The translations under genes were made by a program, and so were the position numbers. This document shows positions 63,755 to 64,000 of a stretch of 64,000 nt of DNA, piece after piece; position 1 is the first letter of the stretch, and every line of letters begins with the position of its first letter. This DNA is from Sphaerosporella brunnea. Lineage: Eukaryota > Ascomycota > Pezizomycetes > Pezizales > Pyronemataceae. The notes beneath the pieces were generated by a model, which did no database searches, was not told the DNA's origin, and saw only the letters and a list, made by a program, of their open reading frames with translations. Location of the stretch: the NCBI GenBank assembly GCA_008704415.1, contig VXIS01000007.1, positions 283,928-347,927 on the forward strand, given 5' to 3'.

Positions 63755-63923
63755 CATCCATGGGGGGATAAATCCGAGAACAGCAAATGAATCAGCATAC
63801 TTTGAAGTCTTAGATCTGAGAGTTTCAGCCGATTCCATCGAGAGTAAGAGCCGGTAGCTTAGTCGGAAAACTCCATCCAAACTCGCGCCGTGACAGTAAA
63901 GGGGCGGTGTTGGATATTGTAAG
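63755..63923. other. Spacer between two LTR ends
   Basis: Only 169 bp separate the two LTR copies. It contains GGTAGCTTAGTCGG (about 63852), which fits a tRNA A-box, but no B-box or cloverleaf follows. It also contains a complement of TGTCACGGCGCGAG (about 63877-63892) that matches the start of the LTR at 58522. Confidence 0.35.
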
Positions 63924-64000
63924 TGTAACGGAGAGGGTCGAGAACAGACTAGAGGGGCCCAAGGTACTCACATACAGAGGGGGCAAGAACGAGAGCAGGA
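63924..64000 (-). mobile_element. Second LTR, cut by the window edge
   Basis: The first 50 bases (TGTAACGGAGAGGGTCGAGA, then GAGGGGCCCAAGGTACTC on the plus strand) match the start of 63383-63754 with few differences. It is a direct repeat of that LTR and continues beyond the window. Confidence 0.65.

Noticed and set aside
63845..63905. Possible tRNA or SINE head (GGTAGCTTAGTCGG)
   Set aside because: A-box only; no B-box and no cloverleaf.
1..64000. CRISPR arrays, bacterial operons or rRNA genes
   Set aside because: None seen; introns and gene content are fungal.

Overview
The window comes from a filamentous ascomycete (Pezizomycotina). The evidence is short GT-AG introns of about 45-145 nt in most genes, fungal-type genes (Atg11, Mcm10, a fused SurE-tubulin-ligase protein, homoserine dehydrogenase, HMG-CoA synthase, a heavy-metal-type ABC half transporter) and a Tad-type LINE. 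Several decayed repeats carry nonsense codons that can all be explained by C-to-T changes, which resembles repeat-induced point mutation. The genus cannot be read from the sequence.

Positions 1-46.6 kb are mostly ordinary host genes. In order: a CSC1/RSN1-type osmosensitive channel (+, 5' end at the window edge with an apparent one-base shift in a G run), a doubtful small gene (+), a short-chain reductase (-), a CENP-H kinetochore protein (+), a small membrane protein (-), homoserine dehydrogenase HOM6 (+), HMG-CoA synthase ERG13 (+), an HMT1-type ABC transporter with a long C-terminal tail (-), MCM10 (+), the haem protein DAP1 (+), a conserved low-complexity/coiled-coil protein (+), a short hypothetical gene (-), ATG11 (-) and a PBY1-like SurE-TTL protein (-). 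ERG13 and DAP1 both belong to sterol metabolism but lie 15 kb apart. I see no gene cluster; neighbours are functionally unrelated. MITEs, a Mutator-type relic and one full Tad-like LINE (32.5-39.0 kb, 15-bp target duplication) sit between these genes.

From about 46.6 kb to the right edge the character changes. No intact host gene is recognisable. The region holds MITEs, several 5'-truncated LINE ends, a decayed gene family of unknown function (52.8-57.6 kb) with a 33-bp coding minisatellite, and a nest of transposons: a Mutator-like transposase interrupted by an LTR element, followed within the presumed LTR-element body by an apparently complete PIF/Harbinger transposon (59,880-63,320) with perfect 31-bp inverted repeats, a 3-bp target duplication and an uninterrupted DDE transposase. 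Two further LTR copies in reverse orientation close the window.

The most interesting points are: (1) a LINE family recognisable at five or six places by a shared 3'-terminal hairpin and a conserved end of the reverse-transcriptase protein; (2) an unnamed, apparently RIP-damaged two-module gene family; (3) a young-looking Harbinger element; (4) a SurE-TTL fusion gene with a four-codon first exon. Exon borders were placed by hand from GT/AG sites, reading phase and family knowledge, without transcript evidence.
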